Origin: Heligmosomoides polygyrus polygyrus
Taxonomy: Eukaryota > Nematoda > Chromadorea > Rhabditida > Heligmosomidae
DNA length: 64,000 nt
NCBI GenBank assembly: GCA_947396885.1
Contig: OX377202.1
Location: forward strand, 108,270,221-108,334,220
Reading direction: 5' to 3'
Shown here: one piece after another, positions 1 to 12,274 of the stretch
How positions within the stretch are numbered: position 1 is the stretch's first letter
Layout: each line of letters begins with the position of its first letter
Translations under genes and position numbers: made by a program
The notes under the pieces: model-generated
Told to the model about the DNA's origin: nothing
What the model saw: only the letters and a program-made list of their open reading frames with translations
Databases searched by the model: none

Positions 1-62
1 ACCGACATGATGCAGAATATGCTCTCGAAGAATTCATTGCTTCTAGATCTCCGGAGTTCTAG
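1..62 (+). CDS. Possible 3' end of a coding exon running in from the left edge
   Basis: A reading frame enters the window open and ends RSPEF followed by TAG at 60-62, with an AATAAA hexamer at 71-76. That would be a gene end truncated by the window edge. A second frame is also open to a TAA at 73-75, so the coding frame is not certain. No family is recognised from about 19 residues. Confidence 0.22.
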   Translation, partial: RHDAEYALEEFIASRSPEF

Positions 63-3000
63 GCTACTAAAATAAAAAACTAGTATCTCGTTGGCAAATA
101 TGAGTAGGTTGTGATGGTTCTTATTTCGACTAACAAAGTTATGTTTGGGCCGAGATATTTACATTTGAAGTTGGAGGTCAAAAAACGACAGAACTTTGGT
201 AGCGACCTAATAATTATTTGTTTACTTGTGTAATTTCTCTAGCCGTTCCTCAATAGCGATTTGTCTTGCGAGTACTCCGGCTTTTTCTCCTTTTTCTCGT
301 CTCTTGAATCTCGATCACCGGTGGACAAGCACCTTAATCGAGTTGGGGTCGCGAACGTTGCATTAACTTTATATTTGTCGATAACGTTGTCGCTTCTTGC
401 TGTATGGTTCCGATGTGCAGCTTTTAGAAGTACGTCAACCGACTGAGGTGCTCCGGCGTCAACCATTGCGTCTCATGAGATGTCCAGGAAATAGCGCCTC
501 GCTTCGTAAATGTAAAGAACGGCTTCTGGGATTCTGGGTACTCCTCGTGATGCCTTCGATGCGTAGTTTGGCGAAAAGCTGAGGAGAAGATCATAAATGT
601 CATGTTCCTTACATGTTTACTTAGTACCCACCTCTGAGGCAAATACATCAATCTGTGCAATCACCAGGCCATTTGACCGTTGCTAAAGAGGATGAGGATG
701 AATATCGCGAAAGTCAACCTCTTTTGATTCAAAAAACCTAAATAAAAGCACCATGCATTAAACTTCTATTTACAACATTGCTTTATGGAAGCGTATTCAT
801 AGGGCAAACATCCAATTTGAAAGCATACTTGGCCTCTGCAGTACAGTATGTGTATGTGTCGTGCCCCGGGTGAGTTCGCTGCACCGGTGGTAGAACTCAT
901 GCGGCCCTCAACCCGAGGCCGCGTGTGAGGCACAACCGAAGTCGAGGTCTTACCCATGCGCGCTAACTCTTACATTACCTGCCACGTTAGGGTGAGGGTC
1001 TTGTTGCCCCGACTTAGCACACCTCATACCAATGCGGATGTTATTTAGGATCTTTCTGCGGACTGCACCTGCGCTGGCCCCCGGAGACTCTCGCCCATCT
1101 TCACATCACTCGCGTGATACCATTGAACCAGCCGACATTCTGCAGTATTACCACTGCGCTCAGAATAAACCTTCTCCCACTCTCGAGTCACATGACAGTG
1201 CGCATCAGACAATATACTTCATGGCAACCCGATACACATACACAATGCACATCAGTATGGAGCACAACTGCCTACGAGTTAAGGCTGAGCCCCGCCACGT
1301 TACCTAAGGGTCAGCCCCAAGCGCAAGCCGCAGATCCTTCCTCGCTCCTACTCTGGAGCCTGCGCTCACAAGGGCGGTGGCTTGGTCTCGACCTCTGCGG
1401 TTACCTCTGTCATCGTACCTGCGCGTCCTGTCCTGGTCGTCCTGGAGACGTGCGCGGCTGGTCGAGTCGAAGTCCTGATGGAGTGGACACTGCGCTGACG
1501 ATGAAGCACCGGAGCGGAGAGCGGACCGCCCGCTCGGTGCGACGACGAAGCCGGAGGTTGCCGGGTGCGCGCGGCGTTTATAGTGCGTCGCGGCGCGTGC
1601 GCGCGCTCGTATCCCCTGCGCGTTGGGACCAGAGCGCCTCCCAGCGTGTGTGCCCTTGAGGAGTCGTGATGGAGCGTGGCGAACGTCACGGCAGTATGTA
1701 TGCATTTATAATGCAGGGCCAGCCGGTGATCACATCAGTGCTTTTTCCTTTCCAGACCAGTGTGATAGCAGTTCTTTAACCGGCTTGGTTTGGTTTTGGC
1801 TTGTTTTGTGTTTTTGTTGTTTTGCTGTTCATTTCGAAGAACCCAAACCAAGCAAGAACCTTGAGCCTGGCGAAAGCTGTGTGCTGCGGCGCCCGATCAC
1901 GTATCGTAGTAGAGAAAATGTGGTAGTCAGTCGTGGGTTCAAAACGAGGGCCTGCAATAAGTGAATAAAGCGCTTGGAATCACACTCGCTCCCATAGCAT
2001 AAGAGATTCAAGTTTTTTAATTCTGCAGTTCTACGTATTTTGAAGCACGCACACATACATAAAACGGCATTTTTTTGGAAGAAAGCTGCGAAAACTGAAA
2101 TCCATGGGACGCAAAAAGGTCATACTTCTGCACTAACAGCTTACTTACTTACTTACTTACTCCCATTAGCGGACATCAGGTTTGAAAGCGGTCTCGGAGC
2201 CAAGTAAAGCACCAACAGCGGCTGTCTAAACTACGCAGCAAAGTCTAACAAAGAATGGCCAGAGCCCAAAACCTTGTTCTTCCTGTCAGCGAAAAGCATC
2301 CATTTGTATCCAGTATTCTATTTAGTATCTATTTGCGGATTGTACATTCCATCCAGCGCTTCCCGCTTCCTCGGAGTGCGGAAATATGCTCCTATTTCTA
2401 TGTTAAATCAATTCTTGTTGGTGTTTCTACTTCAACTGTTTGGTGTCTAATCGATAGGCATGGGAGATGATACAATAACTTCAGCAATACTAAACCCGAT
2501 CCAGTCATTATGCAGCTGCATCACAATACTGGTTCTGTTAGATGTATGAAAGATGACAGATGTGTCTAGTTGGGCTGGTAGCCAATATTGGGCGCAATAA
2601 GACAATAGGAGGGCTGGACTAATGGCGAAAATATGTATATAGTTAATTAGGCATTCATGAGAGCAATACAAAGACACAATTTTTAGCGCTCAGAACGCAT
2701 CAGTATTGTTAGTTTTCCCCACCAACGTAAGACGTAGGAGTAGGACTCGCACCCGGTAGTACGGGAGAGTCCTTAAAAGTAAGTGTGAGGGATGGTCATC
2801 TGGTTTCAGAATAAGATTTATCCATAGTATCGGACGGAATACGGACAGTAGAGCGGATCACAGAGCTTCGGGGTAAGTAGTCGGTCGTCGTGCCGCCGCC
2901 GGAGTCGTCGTGGTGCTCGTCGTCGTTCCACGCGTCTCCCGGTCGTCGTCGTTGTTGCGGTTGTCGTCCACGCCGCCGGCCGCCGTCGTCGCCTCCTCCC

Positions 3001-3300
3001 ATCTCCCTGATCGCTCCCCGCCTCGGCTCGCTGGAATCAATCGGATCAGAGAAGGCGTGGAAGTCACTGAACGATCAGCTAGCTTCGCTTACATAAAATC
3101 CGATTCAGGGCTTTTCGCAGAATGCGCTCTGTCACATTCTAAGTGGATCATTCTTTTTATCTATCCCCCCGTCCTATTGCGCCCAAAATGGTTATCAAGC
3201 TTATGTAGCTCGGCTCGAGCCTCAGCAACTTTGTCTTCGTAGGAAAGACTAAACTTGAAGAAAGACGATATGGGACAAAAAAAAACCTAGCTCTACAGAA
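63..3300. other. Gene-poor stretch; GC-rich TATA-containing block and CTTA microsatellite
   Basis: I see no convincing exon here. A GC-rich block lies at about 1310-1660. On the minus strand it carries a TATAA-like motif near 1578-1584 followed by GC-rich sequence, which could be the promoter or 5' end of an unrecognised repeat. A short (CTTA)n run lies at about 2141-2161. A second GC-rich patch at 2880-3010 consists of CGTCGT-type simple sequence. ORFs in these patches come from base composition. Confidence 0.4.
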
Positions 3301-3304
3301 TTTA

Positions 3305-3354
3305 AGGAATTTATCAGTTATTCCCGTCTTCATGGGAATAACTGATAAATTCCT
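3305..3354. repeat. Perfect 21-bp hairpin with 8-nt loop
   Basis: The arms at 3305-3325 and 3334-3354 are exact reverse complements separated by GTCTTCAT. Transcribed on either strand this gives a stable stem-loop. It lies about 260 bp upstream of the first recognisable chemoreceptor exon. It could be a small foldback element or a small-RNA-type precursor; the flanks pair only weakly beyond the 21 bp. Confidence 0.8.
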
Positions 3355-3613
3355 AAAATTGAATTTGTCCTGCATCTTTTGTATGGAAAGCCACCAGAGT
3401 GAAAAAAATGAAGTTCTCAAAAGCAGTTTCATGCATATTTTCGAATTCTGCGTAGCTTTGATCGAGAAGAAGATTTCGCTTCATCTACACTTTCATCTAT
3501 GCCTTGAATTGTATTTGGTTACAAACCTGTGGCGAGCACCACGTAATCTGTATTACTATTAAACTGAGCATAGATTATTATCTGGAGACAACGATGAACA
3601 AAAATTTCTTCAG

Positions 3614-6600
3614 ATAGCTCTGTCCATCGCAGCATCAGCATGGGCAATGGCTGAAGAGGATTTCACAGCGAGTTATGCATACTGCTCAGCGGCTACTCCA
3701 AGTACAACAGCTCGAATAGATACATTTCAGCTAGGTGTTCTTGTTATAGATATCACAACAATATTGATGGCTGCGTTGTTGCTTCTCGCCAACAGATATG
3801 TCATGAGAAGGTGAGTGACACCTAATGAATTAATTCACCTTTCATGACAGATATTTCTCTATGTAACTGCAGTTGGCTAACTCAAGTCAAGACTGATCGT
3901 GAGTGTTGTTTAAGAGATCAAGGTTTTCTTGGAATTGTTCATAGAAACAATGTTCAAGATCTAATTTTCAATTATCTATCTATCTACCACTATATAATCG
4001 AGTTAGCTCCCTGCCCTGATGAGGCGTATCTCACTCACGTTGGAAACCTGGCTGAAATACGCCTCGTGGGACCACGCGCAATATCATGGAACCCCTTGCA
4101 ACGCCTCCGCGTACCTCGCGCGGGCAACGTTTGCCGTTCAACATGGGATGTTGTTACAGCAGAGGACGCATAGCCTCTTTCTTCTTGACAACGGAATCTG
4201 CGCGCGTTTCTGAGTGCCTGAATCCAGAAAACGGGTTCCCTTCGTCGCACCACAACCGTCTGGAGTCAGAAGAGGAGACGCCGCCATCCTACGACAAGGG
4301 ATCGCATTCAGAATTGAGCATGCGATGCCGCTGCAGCAGAGGAAGCGGAGCCTCCTCCTGCTTGACATAACGGCGTCTGCGCGCGTTTCTGAGTCCCTAA
4401 TCCAGAAGACGAGTTCCCTTCGTCGCTCCACAACCGTCTGGAATCAGAAGATTGAAAAGAAAGGAAGCAGAGGTTACATCGTCGTCGTACGACGACCGGC
4501 CGCATGCAGAACTCAGCATTATCCCATGTTGAATGGAAAATGTTACCCGCGCCAGGTACGCTTCTGCGTACCTCGCGCGGGCAACTTGGGCCGTTCAACA
4601 TGGGATATTGTTGCAGCAGAGGACGCATAGTCTCCTCCTGCTTGACATAACGGCGTCTGCGCGCGTTTCTGAGTCCCTAATCCAGAAGACGAGTTCCCTT
4701 CGTCGCTCCACAACCGTCTAGAGTGAGAAGATCGAAAAGAAAGGAAGCAGAGGTTACACCGTCGTCGTGTGACGAGCAGCCGCATTCAGAATTCAGCATT
4801 ATCCCATGTTGAATGGAAAATGTTCCCCGCGCGAGATACTCCTCTGCCTCTGACGTCCTCACCGACGTCTGCCCTGAACATGGGAGAACCACTAAAGGGT
4901 GGTGGAAAAGGGGAGTAAGGGGGACCTCTAGGGTGGAACAGGTGAGCGACCAGGAAAGAAAGGAACAACCTGAAGGAGGGAGCAGAACGGGGAAGCCGGC
5001 AAGTAGACCAGTAGGGGGTCAATAGTGGAAACAAGGAAGTGGGCCAGGAGTTGGGGCCAGGAAGGACGGATCAGCAATTAGATCTAGAAAAAAGAAAGGA
5101 GTGAGAGGGAACCTAGCGCCCGGATTGAAGACGTGTCAACAATGTTCTGTAACGAGCTCTGTTGAGCATGAGAGCGGTTGCTGAGGAGCAACCTGAGGGA
5201 CAGAAGTACTTCGCAGCACAAACCATTGACGTTACTGGAGATTCTGGAGAAAATGTCTGTGATGAAAGGTACCTAAGTGGTGAACGGCTTGATGCAGATA
5301 AAGTACGCTCGCGCGAAGCGCGCAAGTGCGAGACACGCCGTTAGGCGTGTCAGAGCACTTGTCTACTATATAACTGAGTGAGCGGTCGATGACGTTCGAG
5401 TGATCTAACCTAAGTGACGTACGCCGCATCATCCACAGCGGGGGCGGTCGAGTGATCAAACGTGAGTGAGATACGTGAGATACGCCTCATCATCTACAGC
5501 GCGGGCAAAATTTGTTATTGAACGTGTGATGTTTCTGCAGCAGGGCAAGCGCAGCCCTTTACTGCTTAACACAACAGCACCTACGCGCGTTTCTGGTCGT
5601 CAAGATTCAGAAGCCGACTTTGTGCCATTAGCATGAGATGACCACTAAAGGGGATTAAGAGTAGAAGGGGGAATTCGAGGTTGAAGAACCAACGGCGATC
5701 AGGAGGGAGCGACTTGGAGGAGGCATCAGGAATGGGGGTCCATAGGAGGAACAATAAAGCAGACCAAGAGATGGCACCAAAAAAGGTTTATGCAATGAGG
5801 AGGAAGCAATAGGGAGTTGAGAGAAAGGTGAAGCAGTAAGGAGGATCAGTAAGGGGATCCATTACCAGTAAGGGAGACCGGATTTAGAACATGTGACACC
5901 GAGGTCGCGCTATGAGCGTTGGCTGGCCCGTCGTCATGTCGTAAGGGTGGGAGGCTACTTAATTGAGGTAGAGTAGTAAGGAGGATCTCGACGGGGAGGA
6001 ATCTACCTGAAAGAAGGGACCAGGAGGCGATACGAGGTTGGGGAACCAACAAAATGGGAGCCGTAAAAGAATTGATACGGAGAACAAGGGATCTGCCATA
6101 TGCATAGCCTCTCCATGCTCGACACAGCGGCGACTGCGCGCGCTTCTGAGCTTCTGGATCCTCCAGAAGACGGGCCCCCTACGTCTCGGAACATGCGTCC
6201 TGATTCTGAATGCGTGTCACCGAAATCTGCCATGAGCATGGCAGGACCACTAACGGGGTGGTGGAGAAAGGCAGTAAGGAGGACCTCTAGGATGGACGAG
6301 GAGAGCGACCATGTAGGAAAGCAACAATCTGGAGGAGGGGCCAGAACGGGGAAACCAGCAAGACGAGACCAGTAGGGGTCAACAATGGAAACAAAGAAGT
6401 GGACCAGGAGTTGGGACCAGAACGGTGGGAAGGGGGGGGAGACCAGTGAAGGCGGACCAGCAATTAGATCCAGTAAAAAGAAACAAGGGAGGGGGAACCT
6501 AGCTTCAGAAGACATATCAACGATATCTGGAAACGCTAGCTGCTGAGCATGAGAACGGTTGCGGAGGAACAACCTGTGGGACAGAAGTACTGCGCAGCAC

Positions 6601-7367
6601 AAATCAATGACGTTAATGGCCGGTCCGGAGAGAATGTCTATGATGAAGATACCGAAGTGGTGAACGGCTTCATGTCGATAAAGCAGGCAGCAGGTCATAG
6701 ATGTTAGCGAATTTTGTTTTATAAAAACTACTTTTCATAGGCCCATGATGTTGCAAAGTCGCGCGAAGCGCGCAAGTGCGAGACATGCCGTTATGCGTAT
6801 CGAAGCATTTGTAGAGTATAAAAAGCAAAGGATGGCGTTGCTCAATCCCTTTTGGGATGCCAAAACCTAGAGCCAAGGATCTGGTATGGAGTGCGTGCAA
6901 CAGCCGGCACCTGCTCCGATGCAGCTTTACATATTTTCAGAAAATCTTACAAGCTCCAATCAACTTACCAGCTTCGTGAAAATGCCACCGTATTGCGGCT
7001 TGTTCTGCCGTTGACAATTTTTCAAACCTTCACCTACGGAGGTTTTGCATTAAGTGGCCTTATTATCTCGCATTTTCGAACAAGCATGTCAGAGGTCAAC
7101 TACCGAACTGCTTTCGCTGTGTCTTATGTAAGTTGCATGCACTCTTTTGAAGTATTTATAAGAGAAAGCTTCTCGCATTACATATACTTTCAGGTGATTC
7201 CTCTTTATACCATAGGATCGCCGGTGCTATTGCGATTTATAATTCGAAGATCTCGTCAGATGAATGAGGACAAATTGAAGGCTGTACGAGAGCACAAATC
7301 AATCGAAAAGGAATCTTATTTTCGTGTTTATAGTAAGATGTGGGATGATCGTAAAGATAGAAAATGA
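3614..7367 (+). CDS. Serpentine chemoreceptor (Sra/Srab-like 7TM GPCR), 3' half only
   Basis: Three exons join in frame: 3614-3810 (acceptor TTCTTCAG, donor GTGAGT), 6941-7127 (acceptor TATTTTCAG, donor GTAAGT) and 7194-7367 (TGA stop), with phases 2/1 and 0/0. The join gives about 185 residues. The first exon has two hydrophobic segments around a conserved-looking AYCSAATP. The second starts RKSYKLQ.TYQLRENATVLRLVLPL, the pre-TM6 pattern of nematode Sra/Srab receptors. The third has the TM7-like PLYTIGSPVLL and a basic tail. Such receptors detect odorants or soluble cues in ciliated sensory neurons. Family members are about 330 residues, so TM1-TM3 are missing; I found no N-terminal exon between 2200 and 3600. 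The 3.1-kb intron is filled with repeats and ends in a SINE fragment. It is either a gene with distant 5' exons or a truncated relic. An AATAAA lies at 7468-7473. Confidence 0.7.
4010..6820 (+). repeat. Large unclassified repeat R1 inside the chemoreceptor intron
   Basis: It contains tandem subunits at about 4150-4270, 4351-4600 and 4631-4900; the last two are offset by 280 bp. Later blocks at 5020-5365 and 6350-6830 share a CGCGCGAAGCGCGCAAGTG-type motif near 5308 and 6761. Segments from about 5600 to 6760 match the reverse complement of 17236-18430. No transposase or RT frame is visible. It may be a non-autonomous element or a degraded segmental duplication. Confidence 0.65.
6822..6932 (-). 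mobile_element. SINE family A fragment (tRNA-derived), minus strand
   Basis: It matches both ends of the SINE A copies near 28-30 kb (AATCCCTTTTGGGATGC; CAGCCGGCACCTGCTCCG) but is internally deleted. It ends only a few bases before the acceptor of the chemoreceptor exon at 6941. Confidence 0.6.
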
Positions 7368-7473
7368 CTTTGCAATGAAATACATTGTCTGTACTGCTTC
7401 TATGGAATGTTGAAGTTTACTGCATTAGCACGGGTCTTCCTTTTTTACCGCATATACTCGCTCTACTAATAAA

Positions 7474-7989
7474 ATATAAATCAACTTTATATCATGGTTA
7501 TTGGCTTATCGTTAGCGCACACGCAACCGCCCCTTTCTCGAGTGATCAACATGATATTTTTCTCACGACCTGGCCGATGAGGTCTTCTTTATACTTTCGA
7601 CGCCAAGAGTCCGATCGCGTCGCCGTTTTAATCGCGTCAAGTTGTCAAACGTCGCAACACATTCCAGAAAAGTTTTACTCAGACCTAACAGCTGTTATTT
7701 GATACGATGTTGGTTACTTCCTTACTACTTGGTTTTGAAGCTTCGCTAAATCAAACAGCTCCTGATTCAAGCATTTAATGCCTTGCTTCAACGGTGACGA
7801 CGGACCGACGAACGAGAGGAGTTTCACTCCACAACTCGACAACTCCACGTTGCTCCTTGTTCAATAAACTATGTCCAATAGTCAAGAGTAGTTAGTGAAG
7901 TTTGTAGCAGTAATTGTTTCGATCGGCGGCCCCGCAGGCAAAGGTAAGCCCTGCACCCTCTCGCCCCACGGAACACCCGAGGATCGCCA
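7474..7989. other. No gene seen
   Basis: This is the 3' flank of the chemoreceptor gene. I see no exon with matched splice sites and no repeat shared with the rest of the window. Confidence 0.5.
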
Positions 7990-9290
7990 AGGGGACACCC
8001 GAGCGGGTGCGGGAACTTTTACTCACTTTCGGCCGCGCGCCTCGGGCGCGACGCCGCCGTCCGCGGCGAGCCCGCGATGGCTTTACGAAAACGCGTACGG
8101 CTTGTTAGCTTCGTGCGCCTGGGTCCTGTAACGATTATCGACGGCTGGCAAATTGCCAATCGTCGTCCCGCTCTTGCTGATTGCCTACTTTGAACATTTT
8201 GCAGTATATACATACAAGTATCGGACCAAGTTGGACACTCTTCTAAACAGGTCTAACACTTTGAAATCAAAACGGGCCTCTTCCACGTTTAATGGAGGCT
8301 CTGCAAGAAGGATAAAATAATTTCATTCGAGTAATGAACCTCTTGAAAAAATGAACCCCTTCGAATTTTCAGAATGACTTCTTTAATATTTAGTTTACCT
8401 ACGCAGTAAGTGAAGACATTGTTTGAAATTTTTAAAATTCTAATTTTTTTTAGGAAAAATAATGGTTTAAAGCTTGTTTTAAAGAGCGGAAAGCGGCCAT
8501 TTTTGTACCATATAAAGAGACTACGCCATGCCGTCGTCTAAGACGTTGCGATGTTTGGTTGATTGACTAATATTTAGTTTACCTACGCAGTAAGTGAAGA
8601 CATTGTTTGAAATTTTTAAAATTCTAATTTTTTTAGGAAAAATAATGGTTTAAAGCTTGTTTTAAAGAGCGGAAAGCGGCCATTTTTGTACCATATAAAG
8701 AGACTACGCCATGCCGTCGTCTAAGACGTTGCGATGTTTGGTTGATTGACTCATTCGGCCATGTCAACTAAACAGTTCCCAAGAAAATTATACCGAAATT
8801 TCTTTAAGCAAACAATTATCCTGCTCTCCATAGAGATCCCCTAGTTTGAGCGAAAGTCGGTCGCTTTGATTTGGAAGACGTTCACTTTGATTTGAAAAGC
8901 ATCACGTTTGTATAGAATTCTTTCGAATTTGACGGCAAAGGTGTCAAATTTGACGTGAAAATGGTATAAATAAGGTTTCTACTAATGGTCTTAGGCTATC
9001 AGAAATACTATTATCAGTAACTTCCTACCAATAGTGAAGAACTTATCACAATAGTAGTCCCAATAATGTCAGCTGTTAGTGTTAGTTAGTTTGCTGTTAG
9101 TCAACAGCAAAAATTCGCAGCAGCAAGTTCCCGTTCACGAATTCATGCAGCAAGATGCGTATGCGTAAATCTCGTGCGCACCGCCTGTGAATGGCTCGCG
9201 ACGTCGCGCGCGCGGCATGCGCGCGCGGCGGCCGGCGCGGCCAAAAGTGAGTAAAAGTTCCGTCCCCCCACCCGAGCCGTAGGGACGAGA
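7990..9290. mobile_element. Candidate non-autonomous DNA element with GC-rich inverted ends
   Basis: A segment with GGAACTTTTACTCACTTTC followed by GGCCGCGCG near 8010-8045 recurs in inverted orientation near 9230-9275, giving imperfect inverted ends about 1.25 kb apart. The ACTTTTACT core recurs at about 18530. No transposase frame is visible. A 184-bp tandem duplication lies inside. The ends are diverged and no TSD was found. Confidence 0.4.
8384..8750 (+). repeat. Near-perfect tandem duplication, two units of 184 and 183 bp
   Basis: The units are 8384-8567 and 8568-8750. The only difference I noticed is one T in a poly-T tract. Such low divergence indicates a recent duplication or an assembly artefact. 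Confidence 0.9.
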
Positions 9291-9299
9291 CCTTAGGTT

Positions 9300-10470
9300 C
9301 CTAGCCAAGGCCCAGCGTATTGACCGTATTAACACGTATTGGTAGTAACTCTAACGAGGACTTCCCTCACCGCCCTCTGGCTCGCCCCTCCAGCCGTCTC
9401 CTCCTTGCGGACAAGGGAGGAACCCGGGACCCCTGGAGGGCGAGGCACGAACCCCGACGACAAGATGACATGCCGAGAAGACTAGCCAAGAAGAAAGCCA
9501 ACGAGACGTATTGACAGGGACTCACCTTCCTCCTCCGTCCTCACAGCACAACGGGCAGTTGTAACAGTTTATAGCGAATACGAATAAAGTGCAGATAGAT
9601 AATAGTGAATAGGAGCAGGCAGTAGAGAATCCTCCGGGGTCGACAGGCTGGTTTAGTTTCCGAGGCCGCGAGGGTGAGCGCAGTACTCACCAGACCTCGC
9701 AGCCTCTCTCCAGGTGCCGCTTCCGTATTGAGTACGTAGTGGGGAGCAGAGTCAAGGCCTAACGGCGGCCATCCGGGATGGTGGACGACGGACGAGGTTG
9801 GCAGACCTCGTCGCGGGAGCACGGCACGTCGAATGCGGCCGCGCGCCCGTCAGAGGAGGCGGCGCGCGCCGATCGATGGTGCTGAGTCACCTGTTTTCCC
9901 ATACTCCCAGGCCGATCGATGGCGCCTCATCGGCAAGCCGCCGTGAGAAACAGCGCGCCCGGGCCAGCCACGTACCGAGGAGCGATCGCGCTCGCGACAG
10001 TAATAAACTTGTGTGTACCACCGGCATCAGTGGATTCTTCAGCAAAAGAAACCAATAAAGTCAACTAGGCTAGCTGGGCAATCCACTAAACCGTGACTTG
10101 TACCGGTCGTCGCGACTGAGCATTACTCAGTCTCTTCTTCTCCGCTTTTGTATCAAGAACTTTCCAGGGGAACGCAGTCGCAGGGGATGAGTCCAGGGTT
10201 TCTACAATCACGCCCGGAAGGACGGTGGCACTCCCAACGAGAACCACCTCCGAAGCTAAGTCCGATCTCCACCCGAAGAAGGTAATGCTGTGCTGCAGGT
10301 GAGACTCCCAAGGAATGCTCTACCACTTGGACATATTTACAATGTTGGCGTCATGGCCTAGAAGGCGCGCTCACTAGGATGAGAACCAATAGGAGACGGC
10401 GGGGTGGAGCTTGTCACTGCTAGGCCGCATAGAAGGATGCCCCCAATCCGTCAGAGTCAATCGCCGCCGG
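9300..10470. other. No gene seen; GC-rich repeat-like sequence resembling 60.27-60.45 kb
   Basis: The part at about 9800-10010 (GGAGCACGGCACGTCGAATG, then an AGGCCGATCGATGGCGCCTC box) resembles 60270-60450 at low identity, which indicates a dispersed repeat. It could be the 5' part of a LINE, but no endonuclease motif can be read. The remainder has no recognisable exon. Confidence 0.4.
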
Positions 10471-10478
10471 AGCGCGCG

Positions 10479-10758
10479 TAAAGGCCCCCACAGAGTTCTG
10501 CGGCAGCGCCGCGGCCCTATGCTTAACCATAGGGCAGAGACGCAGAGCTCGCCGCCGGCGGCGTCCCTGCCCTATCCTTAACCATAGCGGCGAGCGGCGT
10601 AGCTGCAGAACTCTGTGGGGCCTTAAGCCCTAGTTTACACTTGCGCCGCCACGCGGCGCGGCATCGCTACAGGTATCGATTTTCCGCGCCACCGGGTCGA
10701 CATCTATTCGGACAATGGTGTCGCGCCGCGCAGCGGCGCAAGTATAAACTAGGGCTAA
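10479..10758. mobile_element. Two adjacent MITEs sharing a TAA target
   Basis: The first (about 10481-10623) is a foldback with ends GGCCCCCACAGAGTTCTGC and its complement. The second (10627-10755) has inverted ends GCCCTAGTTTACACTTGCGC and its near complement. It is flanked by TAA at 10624-10626 and 10756-10758. GG/GC-rich ends with a 3-bp TAA duplication fit PIF/Harbinger-type MITEs. The second sits exactly at the end of the first. Confidence 0.7.
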
Positions 10759-10759
10759 C

Positions 10760-11360
10760 GCGTAGCAGTTGTCCAGGGGATCGGCTCCGGACTGCTGGTT
10801 GTTGCTGAGTAGTTAATTGTTCCTACTTAAAGTATGCCGAGGTTCGGCGTCTAGTCGCTAATATATTGGAGTAACCGCTAGGACCTCCGCGTATTACGAG
10901 AAGTTGAGTAAAGTAGTGAGTTCTGTGCTGTTTCCATTTCCGCGTTTCGTGCACTGGCTTCCTTCCATTTTTGAGCTCAGGTCCGCATTTCGTGCTCCGC
11001 TCGTCTCAAAAATGATCTGCACATCCCTGCCTATGAGTCACCTCTCTTGTTCCGTCTTCCAGTACAAAAAAGCGGACCACGAAATACGGAATGAATGGAA
11101 AGCTTCAAGATGGCAGAAAACAGGAATTCGGGATGCGGGAACGAAAATTTTGCTATCCCTGGTGCATGTAAGGTTGTGAAGTGCATATAAGGTTCTCCTT
11201 CCGCGGTTTGGATGCTTTACTCAGTCATCGTCTTTATAGAAACCGGTTGCTGCAGCTGTTTTTGAGCAAAGCACTTCTAGCTTTGCAATTTTGCTTTGAA
11301 ATCGACGAAACAACACTTCAGAGAGACGTTTATTACCACTGCAAAAGTAGCAGTCACGTT
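10760..11360. other. No gene seen
   Basis: A plus-strand ORF at 10904-11179 has no splice signals, no recognisable domain and no repeat match. I treat the stretch as intergenic. Confidence 0.4.
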
Positions 11361-11833
11361 CTATTCTAATAAATCCTTCGCTGACTCAACGACGTCTAGC
11401 ATTTCATCCCACGCTTCAGAATACTTGACAGGATCGATCGAAGTGCGAGGCAGGAGCAGAAAATTGTGAACTTTGAGGAGCTTCTCTTCCCATGCCTCTT
11501 CTCGAACAGCCAATCTTCTAGGATAGAGATGCTCGTGAGTGCGAAGAATTTGAACAAGAGTTTCCACCATAAACATCTCCAAAGCAGCCATTGATTTCCT
11601 GCTTGGCCTGGTCTCCGCTTTCATGACAGCACAAAATTTTGATGCAGCGTCAAGGATCTTCACAAAATCGCGCTCTCTGAACTTTCCTTCGAAAGCCACT
11701 TCGAGAATTACTATTCTCATGTCCTTAATTGCCTCCTTCTGTGGACCTGTCCTGACTTTCCGCATAATTCTGCCTAATGCATTTCCAATTTCAATAAGAT
11801 CCAGCCTTGTGTTCAGTGCCGCAGAATCGCCTT
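11361..11833 (-). CDS. Unrecognised helical protein, 3'-terminal exon
   Basis: Reading leftwards, a GTTGTTTAG acceptor precedes an exon from 11833 to the TAG at 11361-11363. It gives about 156 residues, with the frame open throughout. The sequence is charged and helix-prone (for example ALNTRLDLIEIGNALGRI early, EAWDEMLDVVESAKDLLE at the end). There are no membrane segments, signal peptide or cysteine pattern. I do not recognise the family. Upstream exons should lie above 11840 but none could be placed. Composition and length argue against a random ORF. Confidence 0.5.
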
Positions 11834-12274
11834 CTAAACAACATATACTTCTTAGATAAGCTAAGTTCGAAACTATGACATTTTATTGAGGGCCGCCTTA
11901 CAACATTCAATTCAGAAAAAATTGTCAACGATATGATGTCACGTGACTTCGACAGTACTTAACGATGGAAACGATCGCTATCCGCTATGGTGGGTGCAGA
12001 GATTTGGCGAAAAAATTATATAGCTAATTAGGTAGCTCTACAAGGAATCTAAAAGCACACACCCTTCCTCCGGAATCTCCAGCATGATAGATCTACGCTC
12101 AGCATGTGTCTTCGTGTTAGTGGCATAAAGCTTAGCTTATTTTGTTAGAAACCTTTTTTTGCTGCACTTCATTTGAGAGAAAAATGGTATTCTTAAGTAT
12201 TCTCAGAGCTTTTTCCAAAAACAAGCAACGTTGTAGGCTGTGTTATTCTTTCATAATATGTATTGATTTTACAG

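Noticed and set aside
1304..1705. Overlapping Arg/Ser-rich ORFs on both strands
   Set aside because: High-GC block; no conserved motif or splice site, so probably compositional.
3332..3562. Upstream chemoreceptor exon (frame with KISLHLHFHLCLELYLVTNLW)
   Set aside because: Weakly TM-like, but the only nearby donor (CAC|GTAATC) leaves a phase that does not fit the strong acceptor at 3613, and the frame starts in the hairpin.
10130..10340. 5S rRNA, U-snRNA or SL-RNA gene
   Set aside because: I compared by eye with expected nematode features (spliced leader, Sm site, 5S box C) and found none here or elsewhere in the window.
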